Positions 17,662-25,584 of a DNA stretch of 64,000 nucleotides are shown here, one piece after another. Made by a program: the position numbers and the translations under genes. The stretch comes from Polynucleobacter sp. JS-JIR-II-50 (lineage in GTDB: Bacteria; Pseudomonadota; Gammaproteobacteria; Burkholderiales; Burkholderiaceae): assembly GCF_018687895.1 (NCBI RefSeq), contig NZ_CP061307.1, positions 434,001-498,000 of the forward strand, written 5' to 3'. Position 1 is the first letter of the stretch, and every line of letters starts with the position of its first letter. Under the pieces are notes generated by a model. It was not told the origin of the DNA and searched no databases. It saw only the letters and a list, made by a program, of their open reading frames with translations.

Positions 17662-19403
17662 TACGAATTTCCACTGGTTTGAATAATTGTTTGAATTGAG
17701 TTGATTGTTGATTCTTGTAACTTTAACGCTTCCGCATTTAAACGGTCTGCCTCTTCAATATCTATCGGAATGAATCGTATTTTTGAGTCCGGTTTAACTT
17801 GTGCCAATTTAATGAGGTCGGAATGAATGACTTCGGCTAAGCGCGGGTATCCGCCAGTAGTTTGATGCTCTGCAAGCATCACAATAGGCTCATGTGAGGG
17901 TGGGTATTGCACAGTTCCAAACGTAATTGCTTGTGATGGAATATTGGGTAAATTCTTTTTGACCTTGAACTCACCTTGTAGACGGAGACCCATGCGATTG
18001 CTTTGGTTGCTCACGGTCCAAACGGTCGACCAAAATAACTCTCGCTCTTTAATGGATAAAAAGGATAGGTGAGGGCCTGCCAAGCAATGGATTGGTGTGA
18101 TTGTTTCTAGGGGTGTGAAGGGTGACTTGATGTGCCATTTTGCAAAAGATGGCAATGCATCTTCTTTAAGGAGTGATTTTAAGAAAGGTGAGTGCAAAGG
18201 TAATTGAGGATTGATGAGCGATAAGATCTCCCCCTTTTCAAGTCGTTTTGGTCCAATATCAGCGCTGATGTGTGAGCCTGAGCAGCCCAAGATCTTAGGC
18301 AATTCCAGTCCACCTCCGATTGCTAGTAGCGTTCGAAACCCAGGATTCAGTAGCGAGAATTTGAGCGTACTGCCTTTTGCCAGCCATACAGGTCGATTGC
18401 CTGGAATGCGTCGACCATCAACAATGCCGTCACAGTGTGCGCCAACCCAGGCTACACAAGTTGCTTGATGAAAAAGAAGGCTTGGACCACTGGAGGTCAT
18501 CTCTATAGCAGCCATCTCTAATGAGTTGCCTACTAAAGCATTTGCTAAATGAAGTGATGATAAGTCGCAGGCTCCACCAGGACCAACCGCCCAATGAGAA
18601 AGGCCGGATCTTGGCTTATCCTGAATAGTGCTAAAGGTTCCAGACTGCAATACTTCAATAGCTGCTTTGTTATTAGTTTTATCTAATGCGTGAATAATTT
18701 CTTGGTGAGCGTTTCTTTGATCTTGTAAATAAAACTCATCCAATGTAATTTCTTCAATCTGCATTTGATCTCCGGCCATAAATAATCCTGGCGGTTTATG
18801 TTGGATGTCAAACATTTGATTGGGTGAGCGACCAATCAGATTCCATCCGCCTGGCGTAGTTCGGGGATAAATTGCAGTTTGTAATTCTGCAATCGCAACA
18901 CTACCTTTAGGCACTGCTGGTCGAGGAGAGGATAGGCGAGGTAGGCGCAATTTAGGGTTAAGGCCACTGAAGTATGCAAACCCAGGCATAAAGCCCAAAA
19001 TATCTGCCGTATAAAGATTTTTCTTGTGAAGATGAATCGTCTCTTCAATAGACAATTGACAAGCCTTGGCAATGGCGTGCAGATCTAATGCGACATCTGG
19101 GTGATAACAAACTTGAATGCGGTGAATCTTAGCCGGATAAGTTGAGCGCCCCTTCTGTTTTGCTAATTGCCGCTGAATTTTTTCTAGCTCTGCAAAAGCT
19201 TGTTGACGCGTTAGGCTCGGGCCTTCATGCGTATATTGCAGTTGGATGACTAGAGAATCTAGGCCGGGAACGATTTCAGCTGCCCATAAGGGTTTGTTGG
19301 TCAACAGTAGCTTGCTTAGCTCATGAATATCTTTTAAGGCATCTGATGATTTGGAGAAATCAATCAATATGCTGTGGTCGCCAATTAGTGTGCAATGCAT
19401 CAT
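17661..19403 (-). CDS. 5-oxoprolinase subunits PxpB and PxpC fused in one protein
   Basis: A 580-residue fusion. Residues 1 to about 230 are PxpB/KipI-like, with DILGFMPGFAYFSGL, LPRLSSPRPAVPKGSVAIA and TPGGWNLIGRSP. Residues from about 245 to 580 are PxpC/KipA-like, starting IEVLQSGTFSTIQDKPRSG, then HLANALVGN, GGGLELPKILGC and EHQTTGGYPRLA. In E. coli and B. subtilis these are two genes. Together with PxpA, which overlaps it by one base, it should form the complete ATP-dependent 5-oxoprolinase. The start could be either of two adjacent ATGs (19403 or 19400). The domain order equals that of the C-terminal part of urea amidolyase, but no biotin carboxylase is present. Confidence 0.9.
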   Translation of the reverse strand: MMHCTLIGDHSILIDFSKSSDALKDIHELSKLLLTNKPLWAAEIVPGLDSLVIQLQYTHEGPSLTRQQAFAELEKIQRQLAKQKGRSTYPAKIHRIQVCYHPDVALDLHAIAKACQLSIEETIHLHKKNLYTADILGFMPGFAYFSGLNPKLRLPRLSSPRPAVPKGSVAIAELQTAIYPRTTPGGWNLIGRSPNQMFDIQHKPPGLFMAGDQMQIEEITLDEFYLQDQRNAHQEIIHALDKTNNKAAIEVLQSGTFSTIQDKPRSGLSHWAVGPGGACDLSSLHLANALVGNSLEMAAIEMTSSGPSLLFHQATCVAWVGAHCDGIVDGRRIPGNRPVWLAKGSTLKFSLLNPGFRTLLAIGGGLELPKILGCSGSHISADIGPKRLEKGEILSLINPQLPLHSPFLKSLLKEDALPSFAKWHIKSPFTPLETITPIHCLAGPHLSFLSIKERELFWSTVWTVSNQSNRMGLRLQGEFKVKKNLPNIPSQAITFGTVQYPPSHEPIVMLAEHQTTGGYPRLAEVIHSDLIKLAQVKPDSKIRFIPIDIEEADRLNAEALKLQESTINSIQTIIQTSGNS

Positions 19404-19510
19404 GATGGAGTGTTAAGGGTTTTCTCTAGTTTGTGCTTTAGCAGGAATAATTGGGTTATAAAGATATTACTCATTCATTAATTTAAAGCCTAAAAAATAA
19501 AGGAGACAAA

Positions 19511-20773
19511 ATGAGTCAACAACCGGATACCAGTCTGACTGGTTTTTATAAGGTCATGAGCCCCAAAGAAAAGAAAACTTTTTGGGGTTGTTTCTTAGGC
19601 TGGGCATTAGACGGCATGGACTTCATGATTTACCCCTTGGTGATTGGAACCATTATTGCAGTATGGCAGGTCGATCGGGGCATGGCTGGTCTTGCGGTAA
19701 CGGGTACTTTATTGGCTTCTGCATTTGGTGGATGGTTTGCAGGTTATTTAGCTGATCGTATTGGTCGCGTACGCACGCTTCAGTTCACGATTCTTTGGTT
19801 CTCTAGCTTCAGTTTGATTTGTGCATTCACACAAGACTTTAATCAGCTCATGATTGCTCGCGCACTCTTGGGTTTTGGTTTCGGTGGTGAGTGGGCTGCT
19901 GGTGCTGTATTGATGGGTGAAACGATTCGCGCTGAATATCGTGGCCGCGCTGTTGGTAGTGTGCAATCCGCTTGGGCGGTAGGTTGGGGTGCTGCTGTGC
20001 TTCTGCAGGCCATTATGTTTAGCTTGCTCCCTGCTGATATGGCATGGCGCGCAATGTTTGTTGTGGGCTTTTTCCCAGCATTACTCCTGCTCTACATCCG
20101 TCGTAATGTAGAGGAGCCTGAGATTGCGAAGATTGCTCGTGAAAAAGTTGCGGCAGCTGGTGACTCACCATCAATCTTTGAAATTTTCAAACCGGGTATC
20201 TTGAAAACTACCATCTTGGCTTCTTTGTTGACCATGGGTGCGCAAGGTGGTTATTACGCGATTACAACTTGGGTGCCAACCTTCCTAAAGGCTGAGCGTA
20301 AATTAACAGTCGTTGGCTCTACCGGTTACTTGGCATTCCTGATTGTTGGCAGCTTTGTTGGTTACCTGGTTGGCGCTTGGATGGCTGACCGCTTTGGCCG
20401 TCGGAAACTCTTTATGACTTTCTCGCTGGGCGCAATTGTTTTAGTCTTGGCATACACCCAGTTAGAAATCACGAATGAGATGATGATGTGGCTTGGCTTC
20501 CCCCTCGGTTTTTTTGCTAGCGGTTATTTCTCAGGCATGGGCGCATTCTTGACTGAACTTTTCCCAACTCGTTTGCGTGGATCCGGTCAGGGCTTTTGCT
20601 ATAACTTTGGCCGCGGTATTGGTGCTTTATTCCCTGCTTTAGTTGGTTATTTCTCAGCTCAATATGGGTTGGCTATGGCGATTGCGATCTTTGCTGTGAT
20701 TGCTTATGGTGTTTTCTTTATAGCTGCAGTAATTCTTCCTGAAACCAAGGGGCGCGAATTGAAGGCTAACTAA
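19511..20773 (+). CDS. MFS transporter, aromatic-acid/proton symporter (AAHS)-like
   Basis: A 420-residue major facilitator with about 12 hydrophobic segments. FLGWALDGMDFMIYPLVIG in the first helix, with its acidic pair, is the hallmark of the AAHS and sialate/shikimate branch. GYLADRIGRVRTLQ is the loop 2-3 motif, GFGFGGEWAAGAVLMGE follows, and WMADRFGRRKLF is the matching motif in the second half. Such carriers bring in aromatic or other organic acids with protons. A clear AGGAGA lies 4-9 bases before the ATG. The amidohydrolase gene starts 10 bases later, so carrier and enzyme likely act on the same compound. Confidence 0.82.
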   Translation: MSQQPDTSLTGFYKVMSPKEKKTFWGCFLGWALDGMDFMIYPLVIGTIIAVWQVDRGMAGLAVTGTLLASAFGGWFAGYLADRIGRVRTLQFTILWFSSFSLICAFTQDFNQLMIARALLGFGFGGEWAAGAVLMGETIRAEYRGRAVGSVQSAWAVGWGAAVLLQAIMFSLLPADMAWRAMFVVGFFPALLLLYIRRNVEEPEIAKIAREKVAAAGDSPSIFEIFKPGILKTTILASLLTMGAQGGYYAITTWVPTFLKAERKLTVVGSTGYLAFLIVGSFVGYLVGAWMADRFGRRKLFMTFSLGAIVLVLAYTQLEITNEMMMWLGFPLGFFASGYFSGMGAFLTELFPTRLRGSGQGFCYNFGRGIGALFPALVGYFSAQYGLAMAIAIFAVIAYGVFFIAAVILPETKGRELKAN

Positions 20774-20783
20774 CGGCTTATCT

Positions 20784-21650
20784 GTGTCACAAAAAGAAAT
20801 TCCGTTTTGCCCAGGACCGCCCGATCATCAGGGTGGTCCTTTTCCTTTTCAGATGCCTATTGGCGCAGTGGATACACATGCGCATGTCATTAGTGCGGCC
20901 AGTTTTGTGCCTGATCGTTCCTACACTTCTCCAGAGGCAACCGAGGAGCAATACATTCGAATGCTTGATGAGGTTGGGATGACTTATGGTGTCCTAATTC
21001 AAGTCAGCGTGAATGGCCAAGATAATGAGCCAATGCTAAAGGCGTTAAGAAATCATCCGCAACGCTTGCGTGGGGTTGCTGTGCCGCTACTTGGTCAAGT
21101 AGATTCTTATTATCAAAAGATGAGGGATACTGGTGTAGTTGGCATTCGCATGAACCTTATGTTCTCTGGAGGCGGCTTAGATATTTCGAAGCTTGAGGAG
21201 TGTGATGCTTTAGCAAGGGATTGGGGGTGGCATATTCAATTTTTGTTAGATGCAAATGATCTCCCGGTATTAATGCCGCGCATGCAGAAGTTAAAGTCCA
21301 CACTAGTGATTGATCATATGGGCTACTTAAGAACTTCTGTTGGTCTGGATTCCCCTGGTTTTAATGCGCTTGTTGATTTAGTGAGAGAGAGGGCGTGGGT
21401 CAAGGTGTCGGGTGCATACCGATTAACTGATCAAGCACCCCCTTATCCAGATGTGGTCCCTTATGCAACAGTATTAATTGATGCCGCACCTGATCGTTGT
21501 GTCTGGGGTTCTGATTGGCCGCATGTGGCCAATTGGGGTGTGATGCCAACAGTGGCCCAGATGCTTGAAAGCCTCGCTTTGTATGCGCCAGACGAGTCCA
21601 TACGCCATCGCATCCTCTGCGCCAATCCGCAGAAGCTTTACTTTTCATAA
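20784..21650 (+). CDS. Amidohydrolase-2 family, 2-pyrone-4,6-dicarboxylate lactonase-like hydrolase
   Basis: A 288-residue TIM-barrel amidohydrolase of the LigI-like group. VDTHAHVI (HxH motif after strand 1), DHMGY (strand 6), and SDWPH (strand 8 Asp-Trp-Pro-His) are seen, as in 2-pyrone-4,6-dicarboxylate lactonase, which hydrolyses a lactone in lignin-derived aromatic breakdown. It begins with GTG at 20784, 10 bases after the AAHS-type carrier, giving a two-gene uptake-and-hydrolysis unit. No other lig genes are nearby, so the natural substrate may be a different lactone or dicarboxylate. Confidence 0.8.
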   Translation: MSQKEIPFCPGPPDHQGGPFPFQMPIGAVDTHAHVISAASFVPDRSYTSPEATEEQYIRMLDEVGMTYGVLIQVSVNGQDNEPMLKALRNHPQRLRGVAVPLLGQVDSYYQKMRDTGVVGIRMNLMFSGGGLDISKLEECDALARDWGWHIQFLLDANDLPVLMPRMQKLKSTLVIDHMGYLRTSVGLDSPGFNALVDLVRERAWVKVSGAYRLTDQAPPYPDVVPYATVLIDAAPDRCVWGSDWPHVANWGVMPTVAQMLESLALYAPDESIRHRILCANPQKLYFS

Positions 21651-21830
21651 TGTGAAATTCCATTACGCTGCGTAAAATGTAGTGCAGCAAGTTACTCCTT
21701 GTTTTATTGCAAACAGTGGATGTGCGTTCCACATTGTAAAAATAAGAACATAAGTTATTGAATTTAAATAACTAAATATTTTAAAAAATATCTCAAATTC
21801 CCCTTGCCTGCTTTTTCTAACTGTCTAAAC

Positions 21831-21864
21831 TCTTATATAAGACATAAGACTTGAATAGGTCTTA
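21831..21864. promoter_or_regulatory. Operator-like palindrome cluster upstream of aceA
   Basis: TCTTATATAAGA at 21831-21842 is a perfect 12-base palindrome. ATAAGAC occurs twice in tandem at 21837-21843 and 21844-21850. The second copy forms an inverted repeat TAAGAC-N8-GTCTTA (21845-21864). Such overlapping symmetric elements 47-80 bases before a glyoxylate-shunt gene suggest a regulator site. The factor cannot be named from sequence alone. Confidence 0.55.
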
Positions 21865-21910
21865 AAGGTCCTTAAATTTTGAAGTACTTGTTTAACTTAG
21901 GGAGAAAAAC

Positions 21911-23209
21911 ATGGCAGATCGCAAAGCAGAAATCGCAGCACTACAAAAAGACTGGGATACCAATCCACGCTGGAAAGGTATTACTCGTGGCTATACGGCT
22001 GAGGACGTAGTACGTCTTCGTGGTTCATTGAAGATTGAGCACACTTTAGCTAAACATGGTGCTGAGCGCCTCTGGGAATTGGTAAACAACGAAGCTTACG
22101 TTAACTGTTTGGGCGCTTTGACCGGTGGTCAAGCAATGCAACAGGTTAAAGCTGGCGTTCAAGCAATTTACTTGTCAGGCTGGCAAGTTGCCGCTGATGG
22201 TAACTCTTATGCAGCTATGTATCCTGACCAATCTTTATATCCAGTAGATTCTGTTCCTAAGATGGTTGAACGCATTAATAACTCATTCCAACGCGCTGAT
22301 GAAATTCAAACAGCCAAAGGTATCAACAAGGGCGATGCAGGCTACATCGAGTATTTCGCTCCAATCGTTGCCGATGCTGAAGCAGGTTTTGGTGGTGTAT
22401 TAAATGCATTTGAATTAAGCAAGGCATTGATTAAGCAGGGTGCCGCTGGCGTTCACTTTGAAGATCAACTGTCTTCTGTTAAGAAGTGCGGTCACTTGGG
22501 CGGTAAAGTATTGTTGCCTACTGCCGAGTCAGTCCAGAAGTTGATTTCTGCACGTTTGGCTGCTGACGTGATGGGTGTTTCTACTATCATCTTGGCCCGT
22601 ACCGATGCTGAAGCTGCTGATTTGTTGACATCTGACTACGATGCAAATGACAAGCCATTCTTGACGGGCGAGCGTACTCCAGAAGGCTTCTACAAAACAC
22701 GTAAAGGCTTGGATCAAGCGATCTCACGTGGTTTGGCTTACGCTGCTTATGCTGATATGGTTTGGTGTGAAACTGGTACTCCTGACCTCGAGTTTGCTCG
22801 CCAGTTTGCGGAAGCGATTCGTGCGAAGTTCCCAGGTAAGATGTTGGCATACAACTGCTCACCATCTTTCAACTGGAAGAAAAACTTGGATGACGCAACG
22901 ATTGCTAAATTCCAACGTGAATTAGGCGCAATGGGTTACAAGTATCAGTTCATCACATTGGCTGGTATCCACTCTATGTGGTACAACATGTTCGACTTGG
23001 CTCAAGACTACATGCAGCGCGGTATGACTGCATATATCGAGAAAGTACAAGAGCCAGAATTTGCTGCCCGTGACCGTGGTTACACGTTCGTTTCACATCA
23101 GCAAGAAGTTGGTACTGGATACTTCGACGACGTCACTACCGTTATCCAAGGTGGCAAGTCTTCTGTAACAGCGTTGACTGGTTCTACTGAAGAAGAGCAG
23201 TTCCACTAA
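21911..23209 (+). CDS. aceA: Isocitrate lyase
   Basis: A 432-residue isocitrate lyase, close in length to the E. coli enzyme (434). It cleaves isocitrate to glyoxylate and succinate so that acetyl units can be used for growth. The catalytic signature KKCGH is at residues 191-195 with Cys193, preceded by [17 protein letters not shown] and [15 protein letters not shown] ribosome site precedes the ATG. The gene stands alone between its own promoter region and a strong terminator. Acetyl-CoA from sulfonate breakdown (xsc, pta) or from PHA would need this shunt. Malate synthase is not in the window. Confidence 0.97.
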   Translation: MADRKAEIAALQKDWDTNPRWKGITRGYTAEDVVRLRGSLKIEHTLAKHGAERLWELVNNEAYVNCLGALTGGQAMQQVKAGVQAIYLSGWQVAADGNSYAAMYPDQSLYPVDSVPKMVERINNSFQRADEIQTAKGINKGDAGYIEYFAPIVADAEAGFGGVLNAFELSKALIKQGAAGVHFEDQLSSVKKCGHLGGKVLLPTAESVQKLISARLAADVMGVSTIILARTDAEAADLLTSDYDANDKPFLTGERTPEGFYKTRKGLDQAISRGLAYAAYADMVWCETGTPDLEFARQFAEAIRAKFPGKMLAYNCSPSFNWKKNLDDATIAKFQRELGAMGYKYQFITLAGIHSMWYNMFDLAQDYMQRGMTAYIEKVQEPEFAARDRGYTFVSHQQEVGTGYFDDVTTVIQGGKSSVTALTGSTEEEQFH

Positions 23210-23261
23210 TCTTTAATAGATCCCTAAGTAGTACGTTGTAAGCAGCAGCACCATACTGCCG

Positions 23262-23304
23262 CGGCACCTAAATGACCCCACAAGGGTGACTTAGGTGCCG
23301 TTTT
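23262..23304 (+). terminator. Rho-independent terminator of aceA
   Basis: A long hairpin: CGGCACCTAA (from 23262) pairs with TTAGGTGCCG ending at 23300, extended inward by ACCC/GGGT with two mismatches, then TTTT. It lies 52 bases after the aceA stop and just before the HIT gene, so it separates the two units. Confidence 0.9.
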
Positions 23305-23320
23305 CGTTTACATTCTTCAA

Positions 23321-23761
23321 ATGACTAATTGCGTACTTTGTAAAGACGAACTCAAGCCTGAAGAGGGGCAACTCATATGGCGCGGAGATGACTGTCGAGT
23401 CGTTCTGGTCAGCGACCCCGATCTGCCTGGCTTCTGTAGAGTGATTTGGAATCGTCACGTGGCTGAGATGACGGACCTTACCCATAGTGAGCGCGAGCAT
23501 TTGATGGCTCTAGTATTCGCTGTTGAAGAGGCCATGCGCCACGTTATGCACCCAGATAAAGTCAATATTGCCGCCTTAGGCAATATGGTTCCGCATATCC
23601 ATTGGCATGTCATCCCTAGATTTAAGGATGACGCATACTTCCCTGGATCGGCTTGGTCCAAAAAAACACAAGAAACAAAAGAAGCCGTATTAGAGACTAG
23701 AAGAAAAAAAGCTCAAGAATTACATGCGGCAATCAAGGATGTAATTGCAAATTTATCCTAG
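23321..23761 (+). CDS. HIT family protein
   Basis: A 146-residue histidine-triad protein. The triad is NMVPHIHWHVIPR, near residues 89-101, with the HxHxH core. The N-terminal CVLCKDE could bind metal, as in many HIT hydrolases. HIT proteins hydrolyse nucleoside phosphoramidates, dinucleoside polyphosphates or similar; the specific substrate is not shown. It follows the aceA terminator and lies 7 bases upstream of the next gene's ATG. Confidence 0.9.
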   Translation: MTNCVLCKDELKPEEGQLIWRGDDCRVVLVSDPDLPGFCRVIWNRHVAEMTDLTHSEREHLMALVFAVEEAMRHVMHPDKVNIAALGNMVPHIHWHVIPRFKDDAYFPGSAWSKKTQETKEAVLETRRKKAQELHAAIKDVIANLS

Positions 23762-23768
23762 GTATTTA

Positions 23769-24554
23769 ATGCGCAATCTATTTTTTACTTTTTTATTGCT
23801 CGCAACTAATGTATTGCAAGTTAACCATTCTTATGCGGCTGACATTCAGGTGATTACCTCTGGAGCCTTTGCTGAAGCTCTAAAGGAGTTAGCCCCTGAG
23901 TATGAAAAACAATCTCCTAATAAAGTCATTATTTCTTATGGCTCATCAATGGGCGCTGCACCGGACTCCATTCCTTCTAGATTAGCGAAAGGTCAGCAGT
24001 TTGATGTATTAATCCTGGCTGTACCAGCTTTAGAGGGGTTTATCAAGAGCGGAGATCTTCAATCTGGGACGCGAGTTGATTTGGTTGCTTCGGTAATGGG
24101 TGCGGTAGTAAAGGCAGGTGCACCAAAGCCTGATATCAGCACAATGAATGGATTGAAATTGGCTTTATTAAATGCAAAGTCAGTTGCATATTCAGCAAGT
24201 GCTAGCGGCGTTTACTTATCAACTGAACTTTTCCCCAAAATGGGAATTGCAGAGCAGATGGATAAAACTGCAAGAAAAATTTATAGCGAGCGAGTCGCTT
24301 CTGTTGTAGCTAGAGGGGATGCGGAATTAGGTTTTCAGCAAGTGAGTGAGTTGCTTCCTATTCCTGGGGTAGAGTTTATTGGTGAGTTGCCGCCTGAGGC
24401 GCAAAAGACAGTGCTATTTTCTGCGGGCATTACTAGTGATACACAAAATCTCGCTGCATCAAAAGACTTGATTGAGTATTTAGCCTCAACAAAAGCTGTT
24501 GCAACGATTCAAAGGGCTGGATTAAAGCCAGTATTGCCGGCCTTGCCTTGGTAG
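23769..24554 (+). CDS. ModA-like periplasmic substrate-binding protein (SBP_bac_11)
   Basis: A 261-residue exported binding protein starting at ATG 23769. A longer reading from TTG 23745 would run into the HIT gene and would place hydrophilic residues before the signal peptide, so I reject it. The signal peptide is MRNLFFTFLLLATNVLQVNHSYA, cleaved before DIQVITSGAF. The mature part has ALKELAPEYEKQSPNKVIISYGSSMG and FDVLILAVPALEGFIKSGDL, typical of the molybdate/tungstate-binding-like fold. No ABC permease or ATPase is adjacent. It is a stand-alone member whose ligand may not be molybdate; the next gene is also a binding protein. Confidence 0.78.
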   Translation: MRNLFFTFLLLATNVLQVNHSYAADIQVITSGAFAEALKELAPEYEKQSPNKVIISYGSSMGAAPDSIPSRLAKGQQFDVLILAVPALEGFIKSGDLQSGTRVDLVASVMGAVVKAGAPKPDISTMNGLKLALLNAKSVAYSASASGVYLSTELFPKMGIAEQMDKTARKIYSERVASVVARGDAELGFQQVSELLPIPGVEFIGELPPEAQKTVLFSAGITSDTQNLAASKDLIEYLASTKAVATIQRAGLKPVLPALPW

Positions 24555-24573
24555 GATAAAAAGGAAAATAGAA

Positions 24574-25536
24574 ATGAAGTTTTTCACCAAAGCCGTATTA
24601 ATTACATTTTTAAGCTTCACATTTGGACCGGCGTTTGCTGCTGACCCTTGGCCTAATCACCCCATTAAATTTGTTGTTGGGTTTGGTCCTGGCGGCGCTA
24701 ACGATACTGTTGCCAGGGTGGTTGCTGAAGCTGCCTCAAAGCAATTGGGTCAACCCATTATTGTTGAAAATAAACCAGGCGCTGGTTCTGTATTGGGTGC
24801 AGATTTTGTAGCAAAGAGTGCGCCAGATGGGTACACCTTCTTTGTTAGTGCTGGTGGAATTATTACTAACCCAATGATTAAGTCATCCATGCCATATAAG
24901 GAAGGCGATTTAGTGCCCGTTGGGATGCTCGCTATAAGCCCATCCATTATTGTTGTTTCAGCCGATTCAAAAATTAATAATATGAAGGATCTGCTTGTTC
25001 TTGCCAAAGATCCCAAGGGGCTTAACTTCTCGACCGCTGGTACTGGGAGTACTCCACACTTCGTAGCGGAGATGTTGAAAGTAAAAGCAGGCGGTAAATA
25101 TGAAATTATTCCCTATAAGAGTGGTTCCGAAGGAATGGTGGCTGTTATCTCTAATCAAGTTGACGCAACCTCAGAGGCAAGCGTTGTAGTAATTCCGCAA
25201 ATCCAAGGCGGCAAATTAAAAGCAGTTGCTTCCACCTGGAATAAAAGAATTGCCGCTCTGCCTGATGTTCCAACAACTAAAGAGCAGGGGTATCCTGAAG
25301 TATTCATTGGTCACTGGGCGGGTGTCTTTGCGCCTAAGGGAACGCCTGATGCTATCTTGGAGAAAATGAATCAAGCAATTAATGCAGGCCTTAAGACTGC
25401 CGCCGTTCAAAGCCGTCTAACGCCTCAAGGTATAGAGCCGTCACCTGGAACAAGAGCTTCATTTGCTAAATTCTTGGCTGATGAAAAGGCAAGGTTAGAG
25501 CCAATAGTGAAGCGCGCCAATATGAAAGAGGATTGA
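24574..25536 (+). CDS. Bug/TctC-type tripartite tricarboxylate transporter binding protein
   Basis: A 320-residue periplasmic Bug protein. The signal peptide ends FGPAFA, before ADPWPNHPIKFVVGFGPGGANDTVARVVAEA, the family N-terminal signature (P-I-x-x-V-V-x-x-x-P-G-G-x-x-D). ENKPGAGSVLGADFVAKSAPDGYTFF and IPYKSGSEGMVAV follow. It should bind a carboxylate or related anion for a TctAB permease, not encoded here. It is 19 bases after the ModA-like gene. It is one of four Bug genes in the window. Confidence 0.9.
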   Translation: MKFFTKAVLITFLSFTFGPAFAADPWPNHPIKFVVGFGPGGANDTVARVVAEAASKQLGQPIIVENKPGAGSVLGADFVAKSAPDGYTFFVSAGGIITNPMIKSSMPYKEGDLVPVGMLAISPSIIVVSADSKINNMKDLLVLAKDPKGLNFSTAGTGSTPHFVAEMLKVKAGGKYEIIPYKSGSEGMVAVISNQVDATSEASVVVIPQIQGGKLKAVASTWNKRIAALPDVPTTKEQGYPEVFIGHWAGVFAPKGTPDAILEKMNQAINAGLKTAAVQSRLTPQGIEPSPGTRASFAKFLADEKARLEPIVKRANMKED

Positions 25537-25584
25537 GTTGACTTCATCAATGGGTCAATCGAAGTCATTCAAATAACGTAGACT

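Noticed and set aside
25539..25567. TGACTTC/GAAGTCA inverted repeat between the Bug gene and the GT41 gene
   Set aside because: Only seven paired bases with a 15-base loop and no T-run on either side; too weak to call a terminator.
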